Origin: Eukaryota sp. TZLM1-RC
Taxonomy: Eukaryota; Metamonada: BaSk clade
Length of the DNA: 64,000 nt
Assembly (NCBI GenBank): GCA_040285825.1
Contig: JAUPSS010000003.1
Coordinates: forward strand, 1,798,001-1,862,000
Reading direction: 5' to 3'
The translations under genes and the position numbers were made by a program. Positions 20,871 to 32,100 of the stretch are shown here, piece by piece (positions within the stretch are counted from its first letter, which is position 1; the number at the start of each line of letters is the position of its first letter). The notes below the pieces were generated by a model. That model was not told where the DNA came from and made no database searches. It saw only the letters and a list, made by a program, of their open reading frames with translations.

Positions 20871-21511
20871 AACAAAAGCTTAAGCTGAATATTATGCTGA
20901 TCCTTATTGTATTGTTTTAATTATCAAGTATTTGGATAGTGTTCAATTTTCTGGTGAATTTAATATTGTCATAAATTTTATAAAGATAACAAATTGGAAC
21001 ATCTTGAAATAATCCTGAGGAGCAAGATAATAAATGAGGTAGAGCATTGTTTGCTTTGATCAGCAAGTGGGCCATTGATGTATATTGATTTAAATCACAA
21101 CCATCATATTGAAACGGTCAACCAACAGTAAAGACATCACCAACATTAAATTTGAAATGTTATTTCAGTGAATTTAATGCTGGGAATAGTAGGTTATTGG
21201 GAGTAGAGTTGGTAAATCAAGCTCCTTTACTATTGCTATAACTCAGGTAAATTCCTAAAGTCTTCGACTAATGATCTTACTCACAATCCGAGAATACTGA
21301 AATAATTGCCACTCTCGTTGGGAGGTTACATTTTGAAGCAGTGTTCGGAATTTTTCCACCATGGTGGCACCACGTGGTCCATGGAGTACTAAAATTGAAC
21401 CACGTAGTGGTGTCTGTCTGATCACTTTTGAAACAATACAATTTGCTACGTCATTACAAGTCATCACTTTTATTTGTCAATGACAAATCATCCATTTATT
21501 ACTTTCACTCT
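20871..21511. other. Intergenic, no gene seen
   Basis: AT-rich. Near 21357-21390 lies CCACCATGGTGG, followed by CACCACGTGGTCCATGG, a cluster of overlapping short palindromes (CCATGG twice and CCACGTGG). This is about 120-150 bp upstream of the p23 start. Confidence 0.5.
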
Positions 21512-22049
21512 ATGTCATCAAATCAAGATAAACCACACACCTCCTGGGCTCAACGCAAGGACAAAGTACTATTGAGTGTCGATTGTGCTGAACCCACAAA
21601 TGTTAAAGTCGATGTACAGCCTACCAGACTCACTTTCTCTGGACGATCTCAAATCTATTCCAAGGACTATAACTTTGACATCGAACTCTTTGATGAAATC
21701 GATCCTGAAACTTCAAAATACCATGTAAGTGGACGCGAGGTTCGATTCATTTTGATGAAAAAGGATACTGAAGCTGAATTTTGGCCCCGCTTGACCAAGG
21801 AAAAAGTTTGTTCAATGTCTCCACTCATCCAAGATTAAGCAACATTGGCTCGGAATCGACTGGAACCATTATGTTGATGAAGACGAAGAAAAACCTGAAG
21901 ACACTGGAGCCTTTGACATGTCCCAGTTCCAGAATTTAGCCAATATGGGAGGAATGCCTGGAATGGAAGGAATGCCCGATTTGTCAGCCATGGGAGACCT
22001 AGGTGCCATTGGATCAGATTCAGAGGAAGAAGAGGAATCCAAGGAATAG
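21512..22049 (+). CDS. p23/Sba1-type HSP90 co-chaperone, one 28-nt intron
   Basis: Exons 21512-21805 and 21834-22049 give 169 residues, the usual p23 length. A CS domain covers about 1-110: SWAQRKDKVLLSV start, VKVDVQPTRLTFSG, then the p23 signature FWPRLTKEK, completed across the intron by IKQHWLGIDWNHYVDED. The tail is Met/Gly-rich (NMGGMPGMEGMPDL) and ends in an acidic SEEEEESKE, as in other p23 proteins. p23 binds ATP-bound HSP90, stabilises the closed state and slows client release in the cytosol. The start was set at the Met just before the CS domain; the longer in-frame start at 21428 adds an unrelated leader. Confidence 0.93.
21806..21833 (+). other. 28-nt spliceosomal intron in the p23 gene
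   Basis: Starts GTTTGTTCAA and ends ACTCATCCAAG; A at -7. Same length and near-identical signals as the SR-gene intron. Removal restores the p23 signature WPRLTKEK-IKQHW. Confidence 0.92.
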
Positions 22050-22336
22050 ACGTTGTTCACTGTAACCTCTTGCACTATTTATCTCTACCACTTCTTTGTT
22101 ACAATAAATTATGATTATTCGTAGATATTTACTAGTTTTTATTGTTTGGTTTCAGACATAAACAAATTTCCATGAAATGTTATATAGCTGTACGATATAA
22201 CAAATTCATTAAAGCAACAAAAAAAATCAAAATAATTAAATAGTACAACACAAAGAAACCAACTGTAAAATGAATTGCAGAAAGTTCGCAAATAAAGATC
22301 AAAAATGATATCACAATTATTAAACAAGGAAAAAAA

Positions 22337-23245
22337 CTATTCATTTGTGACTGTCTCTTCCGTACTGGTTTCTTTATCTACAACTACAAACTCATCATCC
22401 CAATCATAATCACAATTGATTGATTTGGCTGATTTTGGACGGTCAACAACCGCACTTGGTAACGAAAGAGAGAGTAAAAATACTTCAGTTTGTTCAAAAT
22501 TACCAATTGACTGCAGAAAATCAATAGCTTTAAGGGTATTTGGATAAATCTTTCTATTTAAAGGTGATTTACTTTGATCGATTTCAATATAGTCAACTAT
22601 GAAAAGGATAGCATCTTCAATAGTTAAAGAAGAGGTAATTTGACCTCCTAGACGTTTGAATTCCGTTGAAAAAGGATCAGAATCATCATCAAGTAATTCT
22701 AAAACTGAAATTGGAAAATAGTTATTTTTAAAATAGGACTTAATTTGGAATAAAATTGATGAAATTGCAATTATTATCAGCTGTAATTCATTTGTAAATG
22801 GTATTTTAGAATTAATTCTACTGGACCGATGACTGGAAAACTGAGTAATAAACAAATGGAGCACTTTTTTTAGATAATCAAGTCTCGAATTATGAGCCTT
22901 CAAAACTTGGTGTATTGCTATATTCTTTAATAAACGTACTTGTTTGGGAAGCGACCGTGGTTGGATCACTGTGAGTCTGGAACTGTGAGGAAGTAGAGCT
23001 GATGAGAATAGAGAATCTATAGTGAGTTCCAGGTCTTCACAGAGAGAAAGAAGGTCTGAAGTGGGTGGTGTGGAGGGAGGAACATAGACGGAGGTCTTGT
23101 GTGATAAGATATGTTGTATAAGCTGTTTTTGAGAAGTTTTAAGGTTAAATTTGTTGGAAAGGAAAGTATTGCGAGAAGGAGGTGGAGTGAGAATTGACCT
23201 AGGTAGATCAGTAACTGTGGATGCTGGTCGTGGTGGTATTGACAT
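22337..23245 (-). CDS. Unknown protein, helical middle and acidic C-terminus
   Basis: 302 residues. The N-terminus is Pro/Ser/Thr-rich and likely disordered (IPPRPAST...PRSILTPPPSR). A predicted all-helical region runs from about 30 to 260, with hydrophobic stretches such as LQLIIIAISSILFQI and DAILFIVDYIEID. The end is acidic (DYDWDDEFVVVDKETSTEE). The layout, a helical bundle with a short hydrophobic core repeat, resembles VPS9- or ENTH-like trafficking domains only in general style; no diagnostic motif was recognised. The open frame is intact and ATG-started. It is convergent with the p23 gene. Confidence 0.7.
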   Translation of the reverse strand: MSIPPRPASTVTDLPRSILTPPPSRNTFLSNKFNLKTSQKQLIQHILSHKTSVYVPPSTPPTSDLLSLCEDLELTIDSLFSSALLPHSSRLTVIQPRSLPKQVRLLKNIAIHQVLKAHNSRLDYLKKVLHLFITQFSSHRSSRINSKIPFTNELQLIIIAISSILFQIKSYFKNNYFPISVLELLDDDSDPFSTEFKRLGGQITSSLTIEDAILFIVDYIEIDQSKSPLNRKIYPNTLKAIDFLQSIGNFEQTEVFLLSLSLPSAVVDRPKSAKSINCDYDWDDEFVVVDKETSTEETVTNE

Positions 23246-23439
23246 TGACTAACAGCACAAAAATGTCAAATGGTTGTAACTCGTGGAAATTACTGGAATA
23301 TGATGAAATGATTCTTGATCCTTTCAAGACTTCAGGTCTTTCGTTTCCTTTGAGATACCGATCTACAACATGAATCATATCGAGAACAGGAGTGACATTA
23401 CCATTCCATTGACATCCCTGAATCTTCCCAACTTCGGGT

Positions 23440-24655
23440 ATTTCAATTATGTATTACTGTAAAAGGATTGACCGACTGATAACTTTAGATATAAAAAAAC
23501 ATATCAAATTCACTATTATAAGACTGTGTTTTAGTTCCAATTTTAATCATATATTTCGATCTACAAATCTTCTTGTCACTAGACCTTTGGCTCAGAAGTT
23601 TAATGAATTACGTGCAAAAGTTTTGTCACAATTACTGGGATGTAAAATGTTCATAATTCCAGATCATGATTATGTTAGTCCACATTAGGGGGGTTTAGGC
23701 TGGACAAAGGCTTCTATTCTTACTGCATGTGCTTTTATTGGAAGATGCAGATATGCAATATTTAAGTTTTCTGAGAATCATTCAATGGCATTATTCCGGA
23801 GAAGAATTATTTAAATTTAAAATACACTCTTCGAACATTACAGTAACGATTGACTGGAATGTATGAAAATGATTCTTATAATGATGTATGGAGGTCGGCT
23901 GTTTTAAATCAAGATTTTCACTCATTGTAATTGGAAAAGGGTGTTTGTGAAAACCAGCCATCAGATTCTTCACTGTTGGTAACCTTTGTACCACGAAGAT
24001 TTGGGTTGTGTGCCACTAATGAAGCATTTGTAACAAAAATGAGATTATATTTGAATCTCCCCATTAATCAATTATTATCAAAAGAAAAATGTATTTATTC
24101 GAATTTACCTAAGCTCATTTTGTGCTCTAAATTGTTCGAAATTGATAACTTATCGTTTTTCATTACATGATGCTGTTAGAGAAACAGTTTTCAATATGGC
24201 ACAAACTGCAAGAATATCGTGTATCAAAGAGCCCCTGCTGAAGGAAACACTTTCTCTGAATAATTTTGGTTCTGAATGATAGAGGTGATGTATACTTCGA
24301 TTGGACTGATAATTCTGAAGCTATTGTTGACTTTGTCTCATGTAATGTTGCAAATGATACTTTGGTTCACAGAAGAAAACTTAATCCTGTGGCTGCTCTG
24401 GATTTTAAAGCAAAAGAAAAACATAGAAAATATGATAAAGATATTGAAGAGGCTAATGTCGATAGAAATACACAGCTGGTTTTTATTGCTTTCCCATTTT
24501 CGATAAATGGAAGATTATCAGTTGAAGCAGAAACTTTGTTGAATGACTTCCAAAAAATGGTGCAAGAAAAAACAATGAGAAGATTTGATATATTTTTATG
24601 GCGTTCACGGATTCAATTTGCCATACAATATGAAATACAAGGTTTTAGCCAACAA
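23440..24655 (+). mobile_element. LINE family A relic
   Basis: Starts after the RT catalytic site (RLITLDIKKHIKFTIIRLCF) and continues through PLAQKFNELRAKVLSQLLG and GGLGWTKASILT to the RLE (DWTDNSEAIVDFVSCNV, KAKEKHRKYD). Several stops and frameshifts; the zinc knuckle is damaged. It is the most diverged of the long A copies. Usefully, at 23795-23820 its frame is continuous where two younger copies share a -1 frame break. Confidence 0.85.
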
Positions 24656-24895
24656 TAAATGTTTCAAATCATCAATAATCCCAGATTGATTTGGCAAACT
24701 TGTTTTTTACTGGAAAATTATCAATAAAAACAAATCTACAATGAACAGATGAATAGAATCCATTTGAAAGAAATTGAAAAAGCGTTTCAATATCAAGGTT
24801 TTGGAAATTGGCAAAATATAGTTCAGCTTTGTACAATAGGAATAAATGTCAACAAATTCATTGAATAATTTTTTGAAGTTATTTTTACCGATAAT

Positions 24896-25566
24896 ACTTT
24901 GGCTTTATTTATTGAATTTGCACACTTGATTAAATTAAATCATAACTAATGGGACGACTATCATTAAACCAAGATTTCCTCTACAAAATCTTGATTTGCT
25001 TGCTGTCTAGCTAAAGCTTCTCTAATTCGATTGAAAAACCGCGGTAATCTATTAATAATGGCAAATTGAATCCGTGAACGCCATAAAAAAATATCAAATC
25101 TTTTCATTGTTTTTTCTTTCACCATTTTTTGGAAGTCATCCAAAAAAGTTTCTGCTTCAACTGATAATCTTCCATTTATCGAAAATGGGAAAGCAATAAA
25201 AACCAGCTGTGTATTTCTATCGAGATTTGCATCTTCAATTTCTTTATCATATTTTCTATGTTTTTCTTTTGCTTTAAAATCCAGAGTAGCCACAGGATTA
25301 AGTTTTCTTCTGCGAACCAAAGTATCGTTTGCAACATTACATGAGACAAAGTCAACAATAGCTTCAGAATTATCAATCCAATCACAGTATACATCACCTC
25401 TATCATCAGAACCAAAATTATTCAGAGAAAGTGTTTCTTTCAGAAGGGGCTCCTTGATACACGATATCCTTGCAGTTTGTGCCATATTGAAAACAGTGTC
25501 TCTAACAGCATCATGTAGTGAAGAACGATAAGTTATCAATTTAGAGCAATTTAGAGCATGGCGCAA
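24896..25566 (-). mobile_element. LINE family A, 5'-truncated copy with target duplication
   Basis: Minus-strand C-terminal part from LRHALNCSKL through the complete RLE to QANQDFVEEILV and its 3' UTR (GTCGTCCCATTAGTTATG...GTGCAAATTCAATAAAT). ACCGATAAT flanks it at 24887-24895 and 25567-25575, a 9-bp target duplication. The RLE frame is open. It lies in inverted orientation 240 bp from the preceding A relic. Confidence 0.88.
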
Positions 25567-25575
25567 ACCGATAAT

Positions 25576-26239
25576 GCAAACGAATCTAAATATTCTGAAA
25601 AATTTTATCTTGTAATCCTTTCCATACATTTAAGATATAAATTTCGAACACTTTCAGGTATTGTAGGAAAACAAACATTATGGAAATATAACATAACCTT
25701 ACCTCGAAAAATTTCAATAGTAGACTTTGAAATTACCCTGAATTGAGACTTTGACATTATGAATAGCATCAGTGTCCTCTTCCAAAGTGGATAAACTAGC
25801 AGTAAACCACCTGGGGTATTGGGAACGTTTTGAAATGCTGATGAGATAAGCTGATGAATTGTTGAAACAGTCGGTCAATTGTTGAAAAAATTGTATCAGC
25901 TGCAGTGGTGTTCAACAGGAATGCCTAGAAGGAACATTGAGATGTCTTAACAGTTAGTGGTTGGTGACAACGCAGTCATAAATTGTTTGTTCTATATGTT
26001 GGCTTGAATACAATTAGTGCTTTTTGCTGATAGAAAAGATAGAGACATGCTACATTTTTTAGCATTTGAGTCTCAACGAAGTTAAGATGAAATCCAAGAA
26101 TTCATTATTGAAATAATAAAATGAAGTGTTGAGGACCATAAAACCGAAAAACTGGAAGTTTTTCAGTGGAAGGGGAAATCACTCAGCAGTTGCTTCCTCA
26201 CAAGGCCCTGTCTTATTTTTTCAGATATCACACACAGCA
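25576..26239. other. Intergenic, no gene seen
   Basis: AT-rich; only short frames. It ends with a TTTTTTCAG-containing leader before the TBC gene. Confidence 0.55.
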
Positions 26240-27316
26240 ATGACGCTGCCAGAACTCAAGGATGATTATGGTTTTCCTTTAACCCCTGATCAACATCAAT
26301 TTTATCAGCAGTACTCTTCCTACGACACTCAGCTTAAGCGTAAATGGGACAAGTTCCTTACTAAGCATTCCTCCCCGGATGATTATTTTAAAGGTGCCTA
26401 TAGACGTAATTGTTCTACTCTTAAATCATTATGTCGACAAGGAATACCCATGGAATACCGGAAGCCAGTTTATCTTCGAATAACTGGTGCTTTAAGCCGT
26501 CAATTGTCCAATAAAACATATTATCAAAACTTATGTACCAAGAATCATCTTCGGCGCTCTACCGCCTCTGACCAGATCGATCTTGACTTGGACCGCACCT
26601 TTCCTGAACATGAGTCTTTCCAAACCGATGTCTATAGAGTTCGTCTTCGTCGTGTCCTGACCTCCTTTGCCTACAAAGACAGAGACATTGGTTATGTCCA
26701 GTCGCTCAACTATCTTGTTGGAATGCTCCTCTTGGTAATGGAAGAAGAGCAGGCATTTTGGGTGCTCGTTGCTGTTATCGAAGACTATCTCCCCCGTGAG
26801 TATTTTTCTTCAAACCTACTCTCAGTAATGACTGATCAACGTGTCCTCTCTTCTCTTTGCCAGTCTAAACTGGGATCTGAGTTTATGGATCATTTAGCTA
26901 ACTGTGGTTGCCCACTGGATTTGATTACAACGGACTGGTTTATGTGTCTCTTTACAAAAACTCTGACTTCGCATTGTGTCTTTAGAATATGGGATGCCTT
27001 TTTCTATGAGGGTTCAAAAATCATCTTTAGATTTGCACTAGCTATTTTGAAACTAAGTAAGCAACGAATATTAGAGGCCACTGATATTGTTAAAATATCT
27101 GCAATTATCAATTCATTTTCTACTTTTGTATATGATCCGAATGTGTTGTCCAAGGTTGCCTTTAACAAAATTGGCTCTTTTCCAATGAGAGTGGTCAGTG
27201 AGCTGCGTCATTCACATAGAGGAAGCGTACGAAATGATTTGCTAAAAAGTCAGCAAATGAGAGAGAAAATGAAGAAGAAAGCTTGTCCTGTACCCCCTCA
27301 GCCAATGGTTAGTTGA
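26240..27316 (+). CDS. TBC-domain Rab GTPase-activating protein
   Basis: 358 residues, almost entirely TBC domain. The hallmark motifs are present in order: RQGIPMEYRKPVYLRI (68-83), the arginine finger in IDLDLDRTF (Arg at about 119) and the glutamine finger in GYVQSLNYL (Gln at about 154). Next come AFWVLVAVIEDYLP, LDLITTDWFMCLFTKTL and RIWDAFFYEG. Both fingers are intact, so it should stimulate GTP hydrolysis by a Rab on endomembranes. The size and layout resemble small single-domain TBC proteins such as TBC1D6/GRTP1. The basic C-terminus (MREKMKKKACPVPPQP) may bind membrane or partner. The start at 26240 was chosen because the upstream extension begins with a non-ATG codon. Confidence 0.92.
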   Translation: MTLPELKDDYGFPLTPDQHQFYQQYSSYDTQLKRKWDKFLTKHSSPDDYFKGAYRRNCSTLKSLCRQGIPMEYRKPVYLRITGALSRQLSNKTYYQNLCTKNHLRRSTASDQIDLDLDRTFPEHESFQTDVYRVRLRRVLTSFAYKDRDIGYVQSLNYLVGMLLLVMEEEQAFWVLVAVIEDYLPREYFSSNLLSVMTDQRVLSSLCQSKLGSEFMDHLANCGCPLDLITTDWFMCLFTKTLTSHCVFRIWDAFFYEGSKIIFRFALAILKLSKQRILEATDIVKISAIINSFSTFVYDPNVLSKVAFNKIGSFPMRVVSELRHSHRGSVRNDLLKSQQMREKMKKKACPVPPQPMVS

Positions 27317-27795
27317 TGGTTTTTCGAGGGGTGTTTTTTGGGCTTCAATTCTTGTACTTTTTGTTTAGCTTGTTTTCAATTTGTTAATCATTTTGTTGTT
27401 TTAGTTGAGTGTATTTGATTTGTTTATTGTTATTCTGTATTTAAATGTAAAGTTTGTCTATTTTTTCATCAAGGCATCTCAGATTAGACCATTCAATTAA
27501 TTTATTGATAAACTTTAAAGATTCTATAAATGGTAATAAGATTGTTAGAAAAGATAATACTTTAAACTTTGAACACATGTTTTGATCTCTCACCTCTAGA
27601 TTGCTGATAATGCTTTGTGCTAGAAGTTTTGTTTAACTGATAATTGTTTCAAAATAACATAGTTATTAAAACAAAGTCAATTAAAATCTTATCGAAAATT
27701 CCGTTTAACAAAACTTGCTATAGGAGGTACCAGAAAATCAAAAAAAACTAATAAATACTAAAAACAATCGTAAAAAAACAATTTTATGTACAAAT
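27317..27795. other. Convergent intergenic region, no gene seen
   Basis: AT-rich 3' flanks of the TBC and TMEM43 genes; no open frame of note. Confidence 0.6.
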
Positions 27796-28947
27796 TTACG
27801 AGATGAACAAAGTGAAAAAAGCAGAAAGAAACCGTAGTCTGCTTGAAAACCGAGGATTAAGCTTGTTTAAATTCTGGGACCTATCCACGAAACTCAACAC
27901 AAGCGCAACTACAAACAAGCTAAACTTTCGAATTAAAGAAATTGGACCAAAAAAGCAAACAACGCCGCCTACAAGATAAAGAGAAAAAGCCACATTAAAA
28001 AAGAAAGAAAAACCAAGATGATCTCTACAGCACCACACAATAAACAATGAACAAAAACGAACCAGTAACGTAATAATTCTTGTTTTAAACACCGCAGATT
28101 CGAACATTTCATCAACTGAATATACTCCACTACGCACAATCAATAGCTCCTTCTGTCCATGCTTAACTGGAACAACTTCGCCTCTATCAAGGCTGCCAAT
28201 TATCGAGATGGGATGACCAGAGGGAATTGATTCGAATGAAGTTCTGATATCTCCTGCATTACAGTTACTGAAAAGCTTGGAGAAGAAGGAAAAAGAGGGT
28301 GATGCAAGTTGGGAAAAGCTGAAGAGGAGATCTTCCAAAATGGATGGTGTATGTGCTGAATAGAAATGTCCATCCACAAGATGTTTGAAACCAAGGTCCT
28401 GGTATGCTTGTGAATTATAAAAGGCATCCTCGAAGTGTGGTTCTGCCGCAGAGAACTTAGAAAGTTGGGAAAGGATCTTCTCTGAGATACGGATTTTACC
28501 AACATGAGCAACAGAGGCTGTGGACGTGTAGTCATCTATATAAGGTCGTGCAGGGTTATGGTGAGTAGGATCATGGAAAAAGAGTGATTCAATTTGGTGA
28601 GGTTTCCAGCCTAGGTTGTAGGTGTATGTAGTTGTATCAGATTCGCCTTCTTCAGTGCTGGTAATGGCAATTTCTGACCATTGACAGTATTCTGTAGTGC
28701 GCTTGAGGCGGATAGCATTGGGGAAATAGACGCCAAAAAAATCATCAACAACTTCCTCGTCAGAATGTACTGGTCCAGTAAAATGAACAATGGGATACGA
28801 AGATGAAGTGTTAATATCAAAAGGATCAATTGTTTGACATAACGGTTTTAATTTCTGTCGAGTATCTAAAGATAGTTTGTAACGCTGTTCTGTAAACGAT
28901 AGAAGTGCAATGTAGAGACCAAGTAGAACAACTGGAGCAAGGCGCAT
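27796..28947 (-). CDS. TMEM43: TMEM43 (LUMA) family membrane protein
   Basis: 383 residues, close to the ~400 of TMEM43. An N-terminal hydrophobic helix (APVVLLGLYIALLSF) is followed by a large lumenal domain. It has family-typical segments: VHFTGPVHSDEEVVDDFFGV, AIRLKRTTEYCQWSEIA, TYTYNLGWKPHQIESLFFHD and HNPARPYIDD. Then come ISIIGSLDRGEVVPV and VYSVDEMFESAVFKTRI, and at the C-terminus three or four membrane helices. TMEM43 is an ER and inner-nuclear-envelope protein that interacts with lamins and emerin in animals. Its role outside animals is poorly known. The gene is divergent from DOP1 with 194 bp between the starts, so a shared promoter is possible. Confidence 0.9.
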   Translation of the reverse strand: MRLAPVVLLGLYIALLSFTEQRYKLSLDTRQKLKPLCQTIDPFDINTSSSYPIVHFTGPVHSDEEVVDDFFGVYFPNAIRLKRTTEYCQWSEIAITSTEEGESDTTTYTYNLGWKPHQIESLFFHDPTHHNPARPYIDDYTSTASVAHVGKIRISEKILSQLSKFSAAEPHFEDAFYNSQAYQDLGFKHLVDGHFYSAHTPSILEDLLFSFSQLASPSFSFFSKLFSNCNAGDIRTSFESIPSGHPISIIGSLDRGEVVPVKHGQKELLIVRSGVYSVDEMFESAVFKTRIITLLVRFCSLFIVWCCRDHLGFSFFFNVAFSLYLVGGVVCFFGPISLIRKFSLFVVALVLSFVDRSQNLNKLNPRFSSRLRFLSAFFTLFIS

Positions 28948-29141
28948 TGGAAATTAAGACAAATTTCTGTTTTTTAATGAAGAGAAATTTCCTATGCAGC
29001 AATCTCGTGTTACTTCAATATCAGTAATCAATATACATGGCGTTATGAGCAAGACAAAGGTGAGTGTACAAAGACATTAAACCGAAAATTCGAAATTAGG
29101 ATTAAAAATCTTTATAATTTTTTGGCAGAGTACATTAATCA
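28948..29141. promoter_or_regulatory. Bidirectional promoter region, TMEM43/DOP1
   Basis: 194 bp separate the two divergent ATGs. The sequence is AT-rich, with a TAATTTTTTGGCAGAG stretch just before the DOP1 ATG. The start-proximal module of the genes starting at 6477, 54441 and 63952 is not present. Confidence 0.5.
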
Positions 29142-32100
29142 ATGTCTACATTGTCTGCGAGTGACCCTGGTATGTCATTCACACTCACACTCATGGAAGA
29201 ATCTGCTTGGTCTGGTGTCAAAAAATACTCTGCTTATGTTGATGCTATTAACAATGCCCTCACATACTTCTTAAAGTCCAAGGATTGGACTGACCTTATC
29301 AAAGCCATTAAGCGTATACAAACCATATTCGAGTCATCCCGCTATTCTCATCTCAAGTTCATACCACACAAACACCTTCTTGCTAAACGAATAGCCCAGT
29401 CCTTTTCTCCAGCACTTCCTTCTGGGGTTCATCTCCACGCTATTTCCCTCCTTGATCTCATTTTCTCACGTATAGGCGACGCTCTCTGCACTGAGTTCCA
29501 TATCTACTCCGTTGGTCTTCTTCCTCTCGCCCTCCATTGTGCTACACCCGTCAAACTTCCCCTCATCAACCTCTTCTCCACCCATCTCCTCCCTCTGGGT
29601 ATGTCCCTCTCTCCTTTTCTGCCTGCACTTTTAGCCGCTTTGTTCCCCGGAATCGAGGAAGAAAGCTCGGAAAACTACCAAGAAACGTTAGATCTTATCA
29701 CATCCTTCAAAAATATAGACGAAAGTCTGTTCATTTCCTCCACATTTAGAGCTATCACATCATCTCCCCCTTGCCGTTATTCCGCCCTTCTCTATCTCAC
29801 TCAGTACTATAAAGACAAGGGCATTAAGAATGTTGTTTTCGAGGACCCTGCTGATATCCATCTCAGTAGCCATTCGCTTGAAAATTGTCTTTATTCAGAT
29901 AACACGCTAGTTCAAAGGGCTGCTCTGGACTTGTTGGTCGCCAATTTTTATCTTTCTGAAACTGTTTTTTCAACAGAAACGCTGGTTTCTTTGTTTAAAG
30001 CTGCTTGTTTGTGTCTTTGTAAGCGTGAGTTGTCGTTAACTAGGAGAATATGGAAATGGATTCTTGGAGATTCTGAAGATTATTTTGAGCTATATTCTAA
30101 GAAAATATTGTTGACCTGCATAGACCAGTTATTTACCTCTGACAAGGTTATTTGCCAGGCAACCGATGACGTGGCTTATTTGGTATCTCCGTACCAAGTC
30201 TGTGAATATTTGCTATCCAAATCGGAAATTGCAAACGTGATTCTAACCCCATGTCTACGACACGTCATCAATCACGTGTACGAATGCCTTTTTTCTAACC
30301 CTGATAGTTTATTTGGGTGTTTTGATAGTGATTATGAATTCAGAAGCAGCGTTTTGGATGGGTTTGTCGCTCTAATTCGTAATTTAAATGTGTCTGTTTT
30401 GTGGAAAAGTATCCAAGACATTTCAGAAGAGCTCATCCAATCAAAAATGATTGATCAATGGGCTAGAATGATTGATGTTTTAACTAAAATAGTCTCTCTG
30501 CTTCCAATTTATTGTAACGATTCCCACACTTATTCCAGTTTCTTCAGCTTTATATTCACTAGCGCAAAGAATTTATCATCTCTATTAACCAGTAATTCCG
30601 AGTCTGAAATTCCTAATTTTTCACCCACCATTTCTAATATTCTTTGTTTATTTAATTATTGTTTTTCTGTAATGTGGGGCTCCATGGATACTTCAACCCT
30701 AACCGTACCACCTTCTGTTCCTCATTGGTATAAGAAGGAATTATACGAGGTGTCACGGGCTCAGAATTCAGAGGAAATTTTGGAGAAGAGCTCACAGGAA
30801 GATCAATATAGGGAAATTTTCGATGAGTATTGCTTATTGATCTGTAGTATTCTTTCCCCCGAAACTCCTCCCTTTTCTAACCCCTTGTTGCAATCAATCA
30901 CGTCATCATTTCAGGTTATTACGTCATATCAGAGTCTACAATGGACTGGCCATTCTACAGTTGGTAGTATCATCAATCATTTAATTACCACAATTTCAGA
31001 TTCTGATCCCAACTTGTCAATCACCTGTCTGTCATGTCTAATCACGTTACAGTTAAGAACCCCCCAGATCACGTCACTAGTTTCCCCTCACAGTGAGCTC
31101 ATTATCAAAACATTATGGTCCTTCTTGAAACCTTCAAAATCACTTTTCCACCGTAAAGCATCAACTCTTTTATCATCAATGGATAGGCTATACCCTTCCG
31201 AAACTTCCTCTATCATCCTAAACGTTCTCAATTCTACCGAAATTGAAACAAAAATATCTTCAATGCAAATGTTTGCTACTTTGTGGAATTACAGCACGCT
31301 TTGTTTAAATGTTACTGCAGGTTTATTCAATAGGCCTTTGTTTACAATGCTAGAGGCTGTTTACTCGGATAACGCAAATATTAGGTCAATTGCTGTTAAC
31401 TTTTGCGTGAACAGTTGCCACTCCGGTCACATTTCGTCTATTTTGGATCCTCTGATCTCTATTCTACTCGATGACACGTGTTCAATTGTAGACGGGTCTC
31501 TTGAATTTTCTTGTATTTTTGATTTTGATCGTATTCTCTACGCGATTAGAACCTTGGATCATTTGATTAAGAAAATTTGGAGTGTCAATAGAAGTAGTCT
31601 CACTAGTGAAGTGTCTGTCAAAGTAGATTCACTGTACAAATTATCTACTGTTTATGGCAATACCCCCCACAAAAGCAAACTAAACTACCAAAATCCAACT
31701 GACCCTAGTAATTATTTTGAACTTCTTCTTCTAACCGCTTTAAAGTTTATTGATGCCAAATGTCCAAAGTCTTGGTCTATTTCAGACGTCAATAGTAAAT
31801 CTGCTGTTTCACTTGCTGCAATGGACTTTTTTTCTGATTTGGCTTCTATTTTTATTAAAATTAAATCCGAAAGACATTCTAAATCCTTGTTGAATCCGAC
31901 TAAATCAGTATTAAGTCTTTTTAAATCATGTTTCAGACCAAGGAGTATTTGCTATTTTAATAGAAGCGTTTTGGAAAATGATTCTCAAAATTTATTAATA
32001 GCAATTAGGCTTATCACCAGCGTATTGGAAGTAACTGAGGGATATAGCAGTGCTGATGACGTTTCCAATCAATCATCTTTGATTGATAGTCCGATTGAGT

